The notes beneath the pieces are model-generated. The model made no database searches, had not been told where the DNA came from, and saw only the letters and a list, made by a program, of their open reading frames with translations. A program made the position numbers and the translations under genes. Positions 7,269-16,311 of a stretch of DNA of 32,384 bases are shown here, piece after piece (position 1 is the first letter of the stretch; every line of letters begins with the position of its first letter). Source of the stretch: Streptomyces aurantiacus (GTDB lineage Bacteria > Actinomycetota > Actinomycetes > Streptomycetales > Streptomycetaceae); NCBI RefSeq assembly GCF_001418335.1, contig NZ_LIPP01000311.1, positions 277-32,660 of the forward strand. Reading direction: 5' to 3'.

Positions 7269-7972
7269 TTCTGCTACCTCGGCTCTGGCCTCCAGGCGGC
7301 AGAGGACGCCATCCTTCACGCCCATCGGTACCATCCCTCGCCGATCACCAAGGTCTGCGCCAGCGCGGGCCCATGCGGCACTGATTGCGGGCGCCCTTCG
7401 AGCGGAATCCCTGAAGATCGATGCTGATCCAAACGCCACGCCGCCTCGGCTCGGTGTCATGTTGGCGATGATTGGCGAGCGTTGCGCAGAAGGTCGCATT
7501 GGAGCAATGTTGCCGGAGGATTTCCTGACAGAAGCCACACCCGTCTCCCTCACCCGAACAGCAATCCGAGGATCTGTTCACGTGGCAGCCCCTATTACCG
7601 CCGCCATGGTGGCAGCTGTCAGTGCTTCCTCGGCACTTCGCGCACTTGGCGTGAACGACGACCTTCACCATGGCTCATCGCCGGGTGCTCAGTGCTGGCC
7701 GCAATCGTCGTCGGCGGCTGGCATCGGGTAGGCAGGCTTCTGGAAATAATGCCTGGCAAGTGAGTTCACTCCGGAATGCGGCGGCCCGCTCCGTCGCTTC
7801 GACGGCGTCCACCCCGAGCAGGCCCGTGTTGCAGGGGCTGCTCCAAGCCACCTCCGCCCCGGGTTGTTCGGTCGCCGATGGCCCTTCTTCATGTGCTTCT
7901 GCAACGGCGACCTTCCGGCCAGCGCTCGCTTCCAGGGCTCGTCGCGCGCCAGCCACCACCAACCCGGTGAAC
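7269..7972. other. Debris region, with an unassigned coherent frame at about 7380-7731 (plus)
   Basis: No complete gene is evident in these 704 bp. One plus-strand frame without stops from about 7230 to 7731 reads like protein in its middle (LIAGALRAESLKIDADPNAT, PRLGVMLAMIGERCAEGRIG, TPVSLTRTAIRGSVHVAAPI), but it has no ribosome site and I recognise no family. It may be the remains of a gene whose 5' end was lost in the event that altered the 7047 gene. The part from 7740 to 7972 lies downstream of the trypsin-ATPase stop and shows nothing I can support. Confidence 0.35.
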
Positions 7973-10651
7973 TCACCAGGGTCGGCTGATGTGTCCGTCG
8001 GCGGTCAGGCCATATCGCCAGAGCCGTACCCACTCACTGTCGGTTCCCTCCGCCCAAGTGCGGCGAACCGCCAACCTCACCAAGATCCCTGCGTAGCCGG
8101 CATCAGCAGCACGGTGAGCCAGCAACCGCGCTGCCGGAAGGTGGTATTGCTCGCGGCGTTCCACCAATACTTCCAAGAAACGCAGCTCCCCCCGAGCGGC
8201 AGCTGCGAGTACGTACGTACTGGCTGTGTCGTAGTCTCCGGCCAGCTCTCGTAACCGAGCAAGATCGCTGAAGGCAGTAGCGTAGCCAGCCTCTGCGGCC
8301 TGCCGCAAATAGGTCTCAGCACTGTCTGGATCGCCGGCCAACTCCTTGATCGAAGCCAGACTGAGTAGAAGCCGGTTGTTCCCTTTCTGTACCGCTTCAG
8401 CCATCAACGCCTGGACACCCACCATGTCCGGAGCAGCTTGTATCAAGGGCGCCATCTCACGTTGAGTCCGGGACTCGAAGGACTCGGCGCGGTCCCACGA
8501 AGGCAGAAGTTCCATCTCCTCGTGCTGTTTTTCCGCCGCCTGATGCGCGTCCGCCAATGTATGAAGCTCTTCTTGGCGTATCGCCCAGAGCTCATCGGTC
8601 TCGGTCTCCGTCTGGGTGACCGCGTCATCACGAGACGGATCGGTCAGGGAATAATCAGCGCCCGGGGCCCCGCCTTTGTGGGCCGGTAATCGGACAGCGT
8701 CTTGAAGCTCCGTCTCGTCCTGCTGGTCGGCGGCATACGTGTAGAGGTGAGCCGCGTGACGCAAGCGCCAGCGCAGATGTGCAGACTCAGCAAGTTTCCG
8801 TACATCGAGCGCGGTCGCCGCGTGGACCGCAGCGTCCCAGAATCCGGCCGGGGGGCTGATGAGTTGACGCTCAGTATTGCCGTGCTGCTCAAGGTAGTCG
8901 GCGAGCCGGTAGCTCATCCGGCCGGCTTCCGGCGAGCCGGGGCGCGGTCGGATCGGAGTGAGCGGCCCTCGTGCACCCCGACACGGCTCGGAAAGATACG
9001 CGAGCGCCTGGTTGAACCAGGCATCATCCAGATCGTCCCATTCGTCATCACTGAGGTAGCCCGATGCAGCCTCCTCCAGGAACGCCCGAGGCAGACGCGG
9101 ACCATGGCCAAGCCGACGGGCGTCCATAGCCGCCCAGAGGAGAGCTCGCGCGGGCACAGGAGCATGTCGATAGCGGCGTATCAGCTCAGGTGCGCCAGCA
9201 AGAAACTGAGTGAGCCGCCCGCCGACGGAGGCCCCTGCCTGCACGAGCCGCGGATCAGTGTCGAGCATCTGCGCGTGCATGCGAAGGTCGTGCTCGCTGA
9301 ATGTGTCCGGCACATGGATCACAGTGGCGAGGCCAAGTAATGCCCGAGCAGCAGCAAAAGGGGTGGGGTCTCCCGGCACCGGGTCCGCGGTGAGCTCTTT
9401 CCAGTAGTCGGGCCAGAGGGACCCCAGAATGAGCAGGGGCCCGATTTTCTCTTCGGCGAGAAGCTCCTGGAGCGCGGCAGACACCTGCTCACCGTAGGGT
9501 CGCGGGCTCAGATAGAGCTGGGCCTCGTTCAACCAGATGACGGTGCGTGGAGCCACTCGGCCGGAACGCAGCGCCTTCAGCACGGCAGTGGGCCGGTCAG
9601 GTGTAAGCGGATGCCACAGCCGCCAGCCATCCGACAGCCAGGAACGCACCGCCTCCCATGCGGCTCGGGTCTTACCTGTCGACGATCCGCCGACGAGCAT
9701 CAGCAATCGGCTGCCGTCCTCGGCGTCAACCATTGCTTCGCGCAACTGATCATCCACATGGGGACGTTGCAAGTAGGGAGGCAGGATGTCGAGTTTCTGA
9801 TCGGGGCCCCGCGCCTGGATCGCCGGATGGACCTCCAGTGCCAGGGCGTGCTCAGGCGCGAGGGATTTCACAAGCCGTCCAAGGGATGGTCCGGCTGCGG
9901 TTCTCTTCACGCCCCCGGCCTGATGCCATGCGTCGGTCAGCCGACTCGGCACCAGTGGAACCCCGATGGCGTCTTCCAGAAGTCTGGCCGCATCTGGTGT
10001 GAGCTGGCCATGCCACCGATCCGCGCGAAGCACAGCCAGGTGATCGGGCCCGTCGGCCAGGTGGTGCCGGCCGACGATTCCGATGATGCTCTCTCCGCTG
10101 AAGACAGCGGCGCCTGACATGCCCTCCCACGGTGAGCGCGCAGAATAAGTCGCCGCAGGACCAGACACGACGTGGAAGTCGAGGGTCCCCTCGCGGCGGT
10201 TGGACAACACAGCGCACGTGCCGTGCACGTGGCACGAGTCCCGAAACGATGTGCCGTCGTCGCTGCTGCGCATCTTGAAGGCAGGGAAGCCCATGGTGCT
10301 GCACCGCAACTCGGCGTCGTGCTCGGGAACACGGCCGAAGTCAGTCCAAGCAACATGCTGTTGGTCGCCGTCCACGGCGAGCACCGCGACATCAATGCGT
10401 GGATCTACCCAGGCGACCTCGGCACGATGAACCTGCTCAGTCGGCTGGTCGGCGTCGAATCTCACCTGGATCGAATGGGCGTCCCTGATGACGTGGGCAG
10501 CTGTGAGCACGCGACCGACAGCAACCAAGTAGCCCGAGCCACGCCGGTGGGTTCCAGTACCACCAGCGACGATGACTTCGGCGACACGGCCGGCATCCAG
10601 GCCGCTTGCCGCGCCGGGAGGCACTTCAGCGCTCGTTGGCCACGTCGTCAC
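7973..10651 (-). CDS. Trypsin-like protease fused to a P-loop (STAND-like) ATPase and helical repeats
   Basis: The 892-aa protein has three parts. Residues 20-200 are a trypsin-like serine protease with an intact triad: His53 in VLTAAHVI, Asp87 in RIDVAVL and Ser179 in GMSGAAVF. Residues 285-600 form a P-loop ATPase with Walker A GGSSTGKT (321-328), a Walker B-like TVIWLNEAQ (370-378) and LLILGSLWPDYW, followed by a helical segment. Residues 740-870 contain tetratricopeptide/Sel1-like repeats such as GDPDSAETYLRQAAEAGYAT and GDYDTASTYVLAAAARGE, likely a sensing surface. There is no signal peptide, so this is a cytoplasmic protease. The GTG start overlaps the Trypco2 gene by 26 nt. Protease-STAND fusions are predicted immune proteins that stay inactive until the repeats bind a trigger. 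The trigger and the protein target are unknown. The frame is intact. Confidence 0.85.
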   Translation of the reverse strand: MTTWPTSAEVPPGAASGLDAGRVAEVIVAGGTGTHRRGSGYLVAVGRVLTAAHVIRDAHSIQVRFDADQPTEQVHRAEVAWVDPRIDVAVLAVDGDQQHVAWTDFGRVPEHDAELRCSTMGFPAFKMRSSDDGTSFRDSCHVHGTCAVLSNRREGTLDFHVVSGPAATYSARSPWEGMSGAAVFSGESIIGIVGRHHLADGPDHLAVLRADRWHGQLTPDAARLLEDAIGVPLVPSRLTDAWHQAGGVKRTAAGPSLGRLVKSLAPEHALALEVHPAIQARGPDQKLDILPPYLQRPHVDDQLREAMVDAEDGSRLLMLVGGSSTGKTRAAWEAVRSWLSDGWRLWHPLTPDRPTAVLKALRSGRVAPRTVIWLNEAQLYLSPRPYGEQVSAALQELLAEEKIGPLLILGSLWPDYWKELTADPVPGDPTPFAAARALLGLATVIHVPDTFSEHDLRMHAQMLDTDPRLVQAGASVGGRLTQFLAGAPELIRRYRHAPVPARALLWAAMDARRLGHGPRLPRAFLEEAASGYLSDDEWDDLDDAWFNQALAYLSEPCRGARGPLTPIRPRPGSPEAGRMSYRLADYLEQHGNTERQLISPPAGFWDAAVHAATALDVRKLAESAHLRWRLRHAAHLYTYAADQQDETELQDAVRLPAHKGGAPGADYSLTDPSRDDAVTQTETETDELWAIRQEELHTLADAHQAAEKQHEEMELLPSWDRAESFESRTQREMAPLIQAAPDMVGVQALMAEAVQKGNNRLLLSLASIKELAGDPDSAETYLRQAAEAGYATAFSDLARLRELAGDYDTASTYVLAAAARGELRFLEVLVERREQYHLPAARLLAHRAADAGYAGILVRLAVRRTWAEGTDSEWVRLWRYGLTADGHISRPW

Positions 10652-10925
10652 CGGATATCATCAAGGAGGCGCCGGAGTCCGCGATCCGCGGCTGCAAGGT
10701 GAAGGTGATGCGCTGAGTCTCGGCATGCGCCATTTTGGCGGCGGCTCCGCTCTCCACAATCAGGAAGCGCAGCCTCGCATCGCCCCCAGCCTCCTTGCTT
10801 ACGGTCACGGACGCCTCGACCTCCACGGGGCCAAGTTCGAACCGCACCCGCTCCCCGTCTCCTTCAGCCATCGCCGCCGTGAACTCTCGACGCAGCTCGC
10901 GAATCATCTCTGACAGCTCGATCAC
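10626..10925 (-). CDS. Trypco2-domain protein (trypsin-co-occurring)
   Basis: I place the start at the GTG at 10925-10923, which follows a GGGGGA ribosome site, giving 99 aa. The longer open frame upstream is not protein-like. The sequence VIELSEMIRELRREFTAAMA, then GERVRFELGPVEVEASVTVS, LRFLIVESGA and QRITFTLQPR, matches the Trypco2 (trypsin-co-occurring domain 2) pattern: an N-terminal amphipathic helix, then about five strands. Such proteins occur next to trypsin-like or other effector enzymes in predicted counter-invader systems, where they are proposed to act as adaptors. Here the gene overlaps the trypsin-ATPase gene by 26 nt, so both are made from one message. Confidence 0.85.
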   Translation of the reverse strand: MIELSEMIRELRREFTAAMAEGDGERVRFELGPVEVEASVTVSKEAGGDARLRFLIVESGAAAKMAHAETQRITFTLQPRIADSGASLMISGDDVANER

Positions 10926-11030
10926 GCGTCCCCCAAGCCGATGACGATGCCAGCACCCTACTGACACACACCGAGATGATCTACCGTGCACGGCGAGACA
11001 GGCTCAGCTGCCGACAAGAAGGTTCAAGTC

Positions 11031-11297
11031 ATGCCGAGATTCACGGAGTTCGACGCTTCGTCCCTCCGTCACACCAGCGCTGTGGAGGGTGGGTTTCCCT
11101 GGCGCGGGCAGGCCGTAACTCTGATCCGGATCGATACGAAAGGGATCGTCACACAAGCGACCCGCATAACCGAGAAGCGGGCGATGCTCACACAGGCGGG
11201 ACCGAAGGATCTGGTTCTTGCTGCATGGCCGGGGCAGTGGTCCCAGGACGTGTTCCTGGTGGACGACCTCAAGGCAGCCCGCGAGGAAGTGGGCTGA
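11031..11297 (+). CDS. Small uncharacterised protein divergent from the Trypco2/trypsin operon
   Basis: I choose the ATG at 11031 (88 aa), which has AGAAGG 8 nt upstream; a GTG at 10986 in the same frame would add 15 residues. The product reads MPRFTEFDASSLRHTSAVEG, FPWRGQAVTLIRIDTKGIVT, and ends VFLVDDLKAAREEVG. It looks like a small soluble alpha/beta protein with no membrane segment. I do not recognise the family. It is transcribed away from the Trypco2/trypsin operon and shares a 105-bp promoter region with it, so a regulatory or immunity role is possible but unsupported. Confidence 0.55.
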   Translation: MPRFTEFDASSLRHTSAVEGGFPWRGQAVTLIRIDTKGIVTQATRITEKRAMLTQAGPKDLVLAAWPGQWSQDVFLVDDLKAAREEVG

Positions 11298-11852
11298 GCC
11301 CGAACGCCAACTCGGCAGGTCCGGATCCTGCCCGAACCCCATTTGGGACGAACAGGCCGCGAGTTGCTGGACAGTCACACGCCCAGCAGCCGTCGAGCCA
11401 GTCGACTCCTTCCCGAAAACGGCGAGAAATTCACTGACAGCCAGTCACGCTCTGCGACAAGGCCTCTCGTCGATCCTCGAGGACTCCGCGCCAGAAATCG
11501 CGGGGACGGCGGACTTTTGACACCCTGCTGTGAGCCAACGCGCGGCTGCACAGCTTTCTGAACCAGGGAACATACCAATGCCTCGATATCGCCCGTTCCC
11601 AAGCCCATGCCAGTAACTTCCGCCGCTGGCGCCGGAGGACGGCCGCACCCGGATGCCTCCTCCTACGCCGAGCCGAAGATCGACTGCTCCAGAGCTTGTT
11701 CGCGGGCAGCGAGGACGTACGGGTAGCTGTGGGGGAACGCACTCGACCGGACCCCGTCATCCTCGATCAGGCTGCTCCCTGCCAAGTGGCCCATCCCGCG
11801 ACAACCGCGCCGTGGATACCGCCGGACAGGCCGATTGCGGCATGCTGGGGTC
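11298..11852. other. Intergenic debris, no gene supported
   Basis: These 555 bp contain several short frames on both strands, none with a ribosome site plus protein-like composition. A plus-strand stretch at about 11560-11760 (CLDIARSQAHASNFRRW, EDRLLQSLFAGSEDVRVAVG) could be the remains of a coding sequence, but I cannot assign it. Confidence 0.4.
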
Positions 11853-12164
11853 ATGAACAGGTACGCGGCAGCCAAGCCCTACACCCTGCCGACGGCGCTG
11901 GACGGGCCGGCGACGGGTACGGTCACGCTGCCCCACCACCTCGACTGGGGTCCCGATAGGTCTACGACCTGGCCGACCAGGCTGATGTCGTGTTGATGTA
12001 CGAACGGGGTCATCCGTGAGGCCCAGACCCCGGCCGACCTCGATACCTACCTGAACGACCCGCTTCTGCGGCGGCTGTGGGCCGACCCGTTCCTCTCGCT
12101 ACCGGTCCGTACGGCCTGGCAGTCCAGGTCCACCGAGCTCGCGGCGAAGGCGGCCGCGGCATAG
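11853..12164 (+). pseudogene. Frameshifted partner gene of the AbiEii-like toxin (possible antitoxin)
   Basis: The ATG at 11853 opens MNRYAAAKPYTLPTALDGPA, then TVTLPHHLDWGPDR. The reading then has to change frame near 11960 to continue VYDLADQADVVLMYER, and again near 12010 (an extra G in a GGGG run) to continue VIREAQTPADLDTYLNDPLL, RRLWADPF and LPVRTAWQS, ending in a TAG at 12162-12164. The three pieces together make about 103 residues of one coherent protein. The TAG overlaps the GTG of the AbiEii-like gene by one base, an arrangement usual for antitoxin-toxin pairs. I recognise it as the type of small protein encoded just before AbiEii-type nucleotidyltransferases in streptomycetes, but its biochemical role is not established. 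With two frameshifts it should be inactive. Confidence 0.6.
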
Positions 12165-12830
12165 TGGAGGAACTGCATCGGCGGCTGATCAGGATCGGGC
12201 TCGACGCGCTCGCCGAGGACTACGGGTACGCACTCGCGGGCGGCTATGCCATCCAGGCGCACCGCATCGTCAAATGTGCGACGATGCCGACCTGTTAGCG
12301 CCCATCGATCGGGCCGCCGACGAGATGCCCGAGGCGGTCGCCCGGCTCATCAAGGCGTATTCGGCGGCTGGATACACAGTGGAGACGGCCCAGCAGACCC
12401 CTATCTACAGCCGGTTGAACGTCATCGACCCGTCCACCGGATCACAAACCAAGGTGGAACTCGGCGTCGCAGAATTCCTCCGCCATGCCCCCGTCCCCTC
12501 CGAGCTCGGTCCTGTGCTCCACCGTTACGACGTCGCCGCCGGCAAAACCGGCGCCCTGTTCACCCGGGCCGAGGCCCGCGACGCCATCGGCGTCGACGGC
12601 CTGCTCAAGACCGGCTACAGCCGCGAGCGGCTGATCGAACTCGCCACACAGAACGACGCCGGATTCGACCGACGCATGTTCGCCGACGCCCTCCGCCGTG
12701 TGCAGCGCTACACCGACAAGCAATACGCCGCCTACGGCCTCGACACCCAGGAACCGCCGCGCTCCGCCAGCAGTTCAACGACTGGCAACAACAACTCACC
12801 CAGCCCGAATCCGACCAAGATCGCAGCTGA
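12164..12830 (+). pseudogene. AbiEii/AbiGii-family nucleotidyltransferase toxin, frameshifted
   Basis: From the GTG at 12164 the frame reads VEELHRRLIRIGLDALAEDY, then GYALAGGYAIQAHRIVK, the first half of the nucleotidyltransferase motif. A frameshift near 12275 is needed to reach DDADLLAPIDRAADEMPEAV, the acidic half of the motif (normally S-x-D-V-D-L), so the active site itself is broken. The long middle (LIKAYSAAGYTVETAQQTPI, LFTRAEARDAIGVDGLLKTG, FDRRMFADALRRVQRYTDKQ) is in one frame. A second frameshift near 12750 is needed for the proper tail TAALRQQFNDWQQQLTQPES, ending at 12830. The family adds nucleotides to tRNA or other targets as the toxin of abortive-infection pairs. The gene is probably dead, as is the partner just upstream. 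Confidence 0.85.
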
Positions 12831-12840
12831 ACCAGAGTGA

Positions 12841-13194
12841 AATCCTCCCGCGCCAGGCAGCGTCGGCTGAGGCGATCCGGCGCATCGTCTGAGCCACGCC
12901 GCTGAACCACCGCCGACGGAAATCAGGTCGGCCACGGCCCGCAGAGCGGCGCGGCGTTCGGCCTCCGGGAGGTTCCTCGACACCTGCTGGGTATGCTCCC
13001 GGATGACATCGTGCGGTCGGAACTGTGTGGTCCGTCGGCGGACTGGACTACGACGGCCAGATGAGCGGTGAGCAGTTCACCCACCGCCATGGGGGTGACC
13101 GCCGGAACAGGACGGCTCAAGCACCCTGGCGACCCTGTCCGCGCAGGTCAAGGTTTCGGCACGGGCCAGGACGCGCTCACCACCTCACGACCGC
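12841..13194. other. Intergenic stretch with a possible minus-strand coding remnant
   Basis: These 354 bp follow the AbiEii-like pseudogene and lie downstream of the dual-ATPase stop. On the minus strand at about 13030-12900 one frame reads QFRPHDVIREHTQQVSRNLP, EAERRAALRAVADLI, which looks like coding sequence, but it has no start signal and I cannot assign it. Nothing else is supported. Confidence 0.35.
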
Positions 13195-16100
13195 TCAGGT
13201 ACCCCGGCGGGCTCGCTCGACGATCTCCTCCTCCGTGAGCGGCACATCGTGGTGACTGAGGCAGATCGGCACCTCGATCTTGCTGAATCCGGTCCCCTCG
13301 CTTGCGGCGTTGAACATGCCGGCCTTGAGACCGGCGAGGTTGTCGAGGACCGCGTTCCGCGCCTGGGCCATGGTCTTGGCGGCCTCGATGTGCGCGGGTT
13401 GGGTGAGTCGGCCGATGAACTGGTTCACGGTGTTGCCCAGCGCCTGGTTGTGGATTCCCCTGGGGAGCTGTGAGGCGAGGACTATCCCGAGTCCGTACTT
13501 GCGTATCTGGCGAATGAGTTCGACCGTGCTGTCCGTACTCGGATTCGATGCACCGGAGGGCACGAAGTTCTGCGCCTCGTCCATCACCAGCAGCCCGCCC
13601 AGGGCACGGTCGCCGACCGGGTGTGCCCTGAACCATGAGAACAAGGTCGCCTGGAGGCGGCTGACGAATTGGGCCGGTCCGTCGCCGGACAGGCCGATGA
13701 AGCTGATCACCGAGATACGGGCCGCCTTTCCCGGCGACGGGATCAGGAGCATGCCGGGATCGGCGGGTGTGCCGGACTCCCCGAACAGCGGGTCGGTCTC
13801 CATCGCGGCTTCCAGCGTGTCCGCCATCTGAACCGCGAAGCGACTGGTCCTGCTGTTCACGATGTCGCTCGGGGGCTCGGCGAGCAGCTCGACGAGGCCG
13901 GCCAGGGTCTTGCCGCCGTCGCGCGCATACCGTTCGAGGGCACGTTTGAGGACCCCCAGCTGCTGGGTCGCGCGAGCACTGCTGCCGCGTACACCGGCAT
14001 GTGGCGCGAGTGAGGTCACGGTCGACCTGACCAGACGGGGGAAGTCGTCCTCGTCGTCAAGGACGGGACCGAAGTCGGGAAGCGGGTAGAAGGAGATCGG
14101 ACGTCCCCGGTTCAGACCCGGTGTCCACACCACCACTTCGACATCCGCGAAATAGCGTCGGGCCTCGCGCTCATGGTCGTCCGTCCAACCCTTCGGCGGG
14201 CGCGACCAGGGGTCGCCGAGCCGTGCGAGGTCGTCGTTCGGATCCAGCACGATCGCCGAGACGCCGCGCAGAGCGCACTGCTCCACAAGTCGCTTGATCA
14301 GGACCGTCTTGCCCGATCCCGCCGCGCCCACCACCGCGGTGTGCATCCGGAGCCGCTCCATGGGTACCGCAAACGAACGGCCGCCCCGGACCGTGGTTCC
14401 GACGACGATTTCGGTACGAGCGGGCTCGGCGTCCTCCGGTATGCCCGCCGCGTCCACCGCCACCCTGGAGCCGACTTCCGTGGTCGCGATGCCGAGATGC
14501 TGCCGTAAGTCTCCCAGCACCGGCGCGAAGACCTCGATGCGGGAAACGGGGTGCTCCTGTCGCAGCCATTCGTCCAGGCCTGACGTACGGTCGTCGAGCA
14601 TGGCCCGGAGGGCGGCCAGGGTCCGGAGGTCGGCGGCGCCGATCGGTAACGACACCCCGCCCCGCGCCTCGAAGTCGTCCTTGATGTCCTTGGTCTTGGG
14701 GCCGCTCGGGTACGGCATGTTCCGCAGCAGGATCAGCCGCCGGCTCGCCAGGTCGGCCGTCAGGCCGGCCTCCACGGCCGCGTTACGGATCCGGTTCTGG
14801 GCGGCGATGGCGTTGTTCGCGGCGATCGCCCGGAAGGACCAGTGGAATTCGTTCTCGCTGGCCTCGTCCACGACATAGCGCAACCGGGCGTGCAACGCCG
14901 CCTTGCGGCCGAAGTCGGTCTCGATGGAGAACCGCGTCTCGTCGGCACCCAGTTCCCTGACCAGACTCCGCAGCCCCACGCCCAGCAGAGCGGGCATCAA
15001 CCCGTCCTCGATCGTGGGGTCGAGCGGCCCGAGGTCGTCCGCCTCGGCACGGAGCTTGTCGAAGGACTCCGTCAGGGTGCTCAGGTTGACGGCCCTCGCC
15101 GGTGCGGGCGGTGCGACTGCCGTGGGCTCTCCGCCTGCCAGGGAGATCAGTTCGGCCACCGTGCCGGTCTGCAGACACGCCTCGATGTGCTTCTGGACCC
15201 GGACGAGCAGCCGCCGTGCGGTGTAACGGTGTGGGGCTTCGGCCAGCGCCGCCGAGGTGACCGGCCAGGTGGGATACCGCGGAGCGAACCCCACTGACTC
15301 GTAGTAGGCCCGAAAACGGCTGCTGACGATGGCGGCGGCGGTGGCCTCGTCGGGAATCGCGCCGAGCGTCGGCAGAACCTCGAACCGGTCCAGGGCGGAC
15401 CGGACGGCCGCCCTGGAAATCTGCTCCCAGGTGTCCTCGTGGCACGCCACGACCATCAGGGTCCGGCGGGCTTCCTCCCGCAGTTCCATCAGGCCGGTGG
15501 CGATCTCACTGCTCAGCCGCTTAGCGGCCCGGCCCTCGCCGGAAGGGGCCGCCGTCAGCGACGACGTCTCCGCGGCGGACACCAGGGTGTCGAGCTGGTC
15601 GAAGGCGAACACCAGCGGTCCGACCAGGGCGAACAGGCGCGTCAGATCGCGGAGGACGAGTTGAGCCGTTCGCCCGCCCGGCGACATCCCCCAGGCGGCG
15701 CGCTTGTCCCCGTCGTCGTCGTTGAACGCGAAGTAGGCCCTGCCGATCTCCACGGGATCGCCGGTGGAGGCTATGAGCGCCAGCGCGCGGGCCGTGTCCG
15801 CGGCCTCGTTGCCCACCTGTCGGTCGATGGTCCGGATCCCCCGAACGAACGCATCGACATGGGCGCGCGTCAACTCGCGCCGGCCGGTGACGGCGGTATG
15901 GGTGTCCGTGTCGAGGCGAGCCTGACGCGAAAGCTCGTCGAGCAGGCGAATCAGTTGTTCCTGGCCGCCCTCGTCCTCCCGGTAGAGACTGTCGACGAGA
16001 CTGTCGGCGGCGCTCTCCCAGAAGTTCCGGCCGGTGACGAGCTTGATGTAGAAGAAGGAGCCGCCGCGCTCCTGGATCTCGTGGCGGGTCCAGCCGAGCA

Positions 16101-16311
16101 GATGCGTCTTGCCCGAGCCGCTCTCGCCACGCACCACGGTCGCAACCGGCGAGTGGGCGCGCTCGACGGCGCTCATCGCCCTCCCCAGCCGCCGGAACAC
16201 CTCAGGATGAAGGCCGTCGACGTGGTAGGAGGTCACCGGTGTCCAGATCTCTTCCTGGGTCAGCGCGGTGTTGATGTACAGCGTCTCCAGGGCGGCGAGT
16301 TCCCCGTTCAC
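13195..16311 (-). CDS. Dual P-loop protein: AAA/STAND-like ATPase fused to a HerA/FtsK-like (DUF87) ATPase
   Basis: Starting at the GTG at 16311, which overlaps the preceding gene in a GTGA junction, the product is 1038 aa. The N-terminal ATPase has Walker A GESGSGKT (62-69) and a Walker B-like GPLVFAFDQLDTLV (231-244), then MVVACHEDTWEQI and a helical/winged region to about 390. A middle segment (about 430-600), including LHARLRYVVDEASENEFHWS, LLRNMPYPSG and LPIGAADLRTLAALRAM, is of a type I cannot name. The C-terminal ATPase has Walker A GAAGSGKT (662-669), AIVLDPNDDL, Walker B LLVMDEAQNF (907-916) and LGIVLASQLP, the order seen in HerA/FtsK-type DNA pumps with a DUF87 core. HerA-like ATPases work as hexamers on DNA and partner nucleases in several phage-defence systems. 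Two intact ATP sites in one chain and a nuclease-like gene in the same operon suggest such a role. Confidence 0.82.
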   Translation of the reverse strand: MNGELAALETLYINTALTQEEIWTPVTSYHVDGLHPEVFRRLGRAMSAVERAHSPVATVVRGESGSGKTHLLGWTRHEIQERGGSFFYIKLVTGRNFWESAADSLVDSLYREDEGGQEQLIRLLDELSRQARLDTDTHTAVTGRRELTRAHVDAFVRGIRTIDRQVGNEAADTARALALIASTGDPVEIGRAYFAFNDDDGDKRAAWGMSPGGRTAQLVLRDLTRLFALVGPLVFAFDQLDTLVSAAETSSLTAAPSGEGRAAKRLSSEIATGLMELREEARRTLMVVACHEDTWEQISRAAVRSALDRFEVLPTLGAIPDEATAAAIVSSRFRAYYESVGFAPRYPTWPVTSAALAEAPHRYTARRLLVRVQKHIEACLQTGTVAELISLAGGEPTAVAPPAPARAVNLSTLTESFDKLRAEADDLGPLDPTIEDGLMPALLGVGLRSLVRELGADETRFSIETDFGRKAALHARLRYVVDEASENEFHWSFRAIAANNAIAAQNRIRNAAVEAGLTADLASRRLILLRNMPYPSGPKTKDIKDDFEARGGVSLPIGAADLRTLAALRAMLDDRTSGLDEWLRQEHPVSRIEVFAPVLGDLRQHLGIATTEVGSRVAVDAAGIPEDAEPARTEIVVGTTVRGGRSFAVPMERLRMHTAVVGAAGSGKTVLIKRLVEQCALRGVSAIVLDPNDDLARLGDPWSRPPKGWTDDHEREARRYFADVEVVVWTPGLNRGRPISFYPLPDFGPVLDDEDDFPRLVRSTVTSLAPHAGVRGSSARATQQLGVLKRALERYARDGGKTLAGLVELLAEPPSDIVNSRTSRFAVQMADTLEAAMETDPLFGESGTPADPGMLLIPSPGKAARISVISFIGLSGDGPAQFVSRLQATLFSWFRAHPVGDRALGGLLVMDEAQNFVPSGASNPSTDSTVELIRQIRKYGLGIVLASQLPRGIHNQALGNTVNQFIGRLTQPAHIEAAKTMAQARNAVLDNLAGLKAGMFNAASEGTGFSKIEVPICLSHHDVPLTEEEIVERARRGT

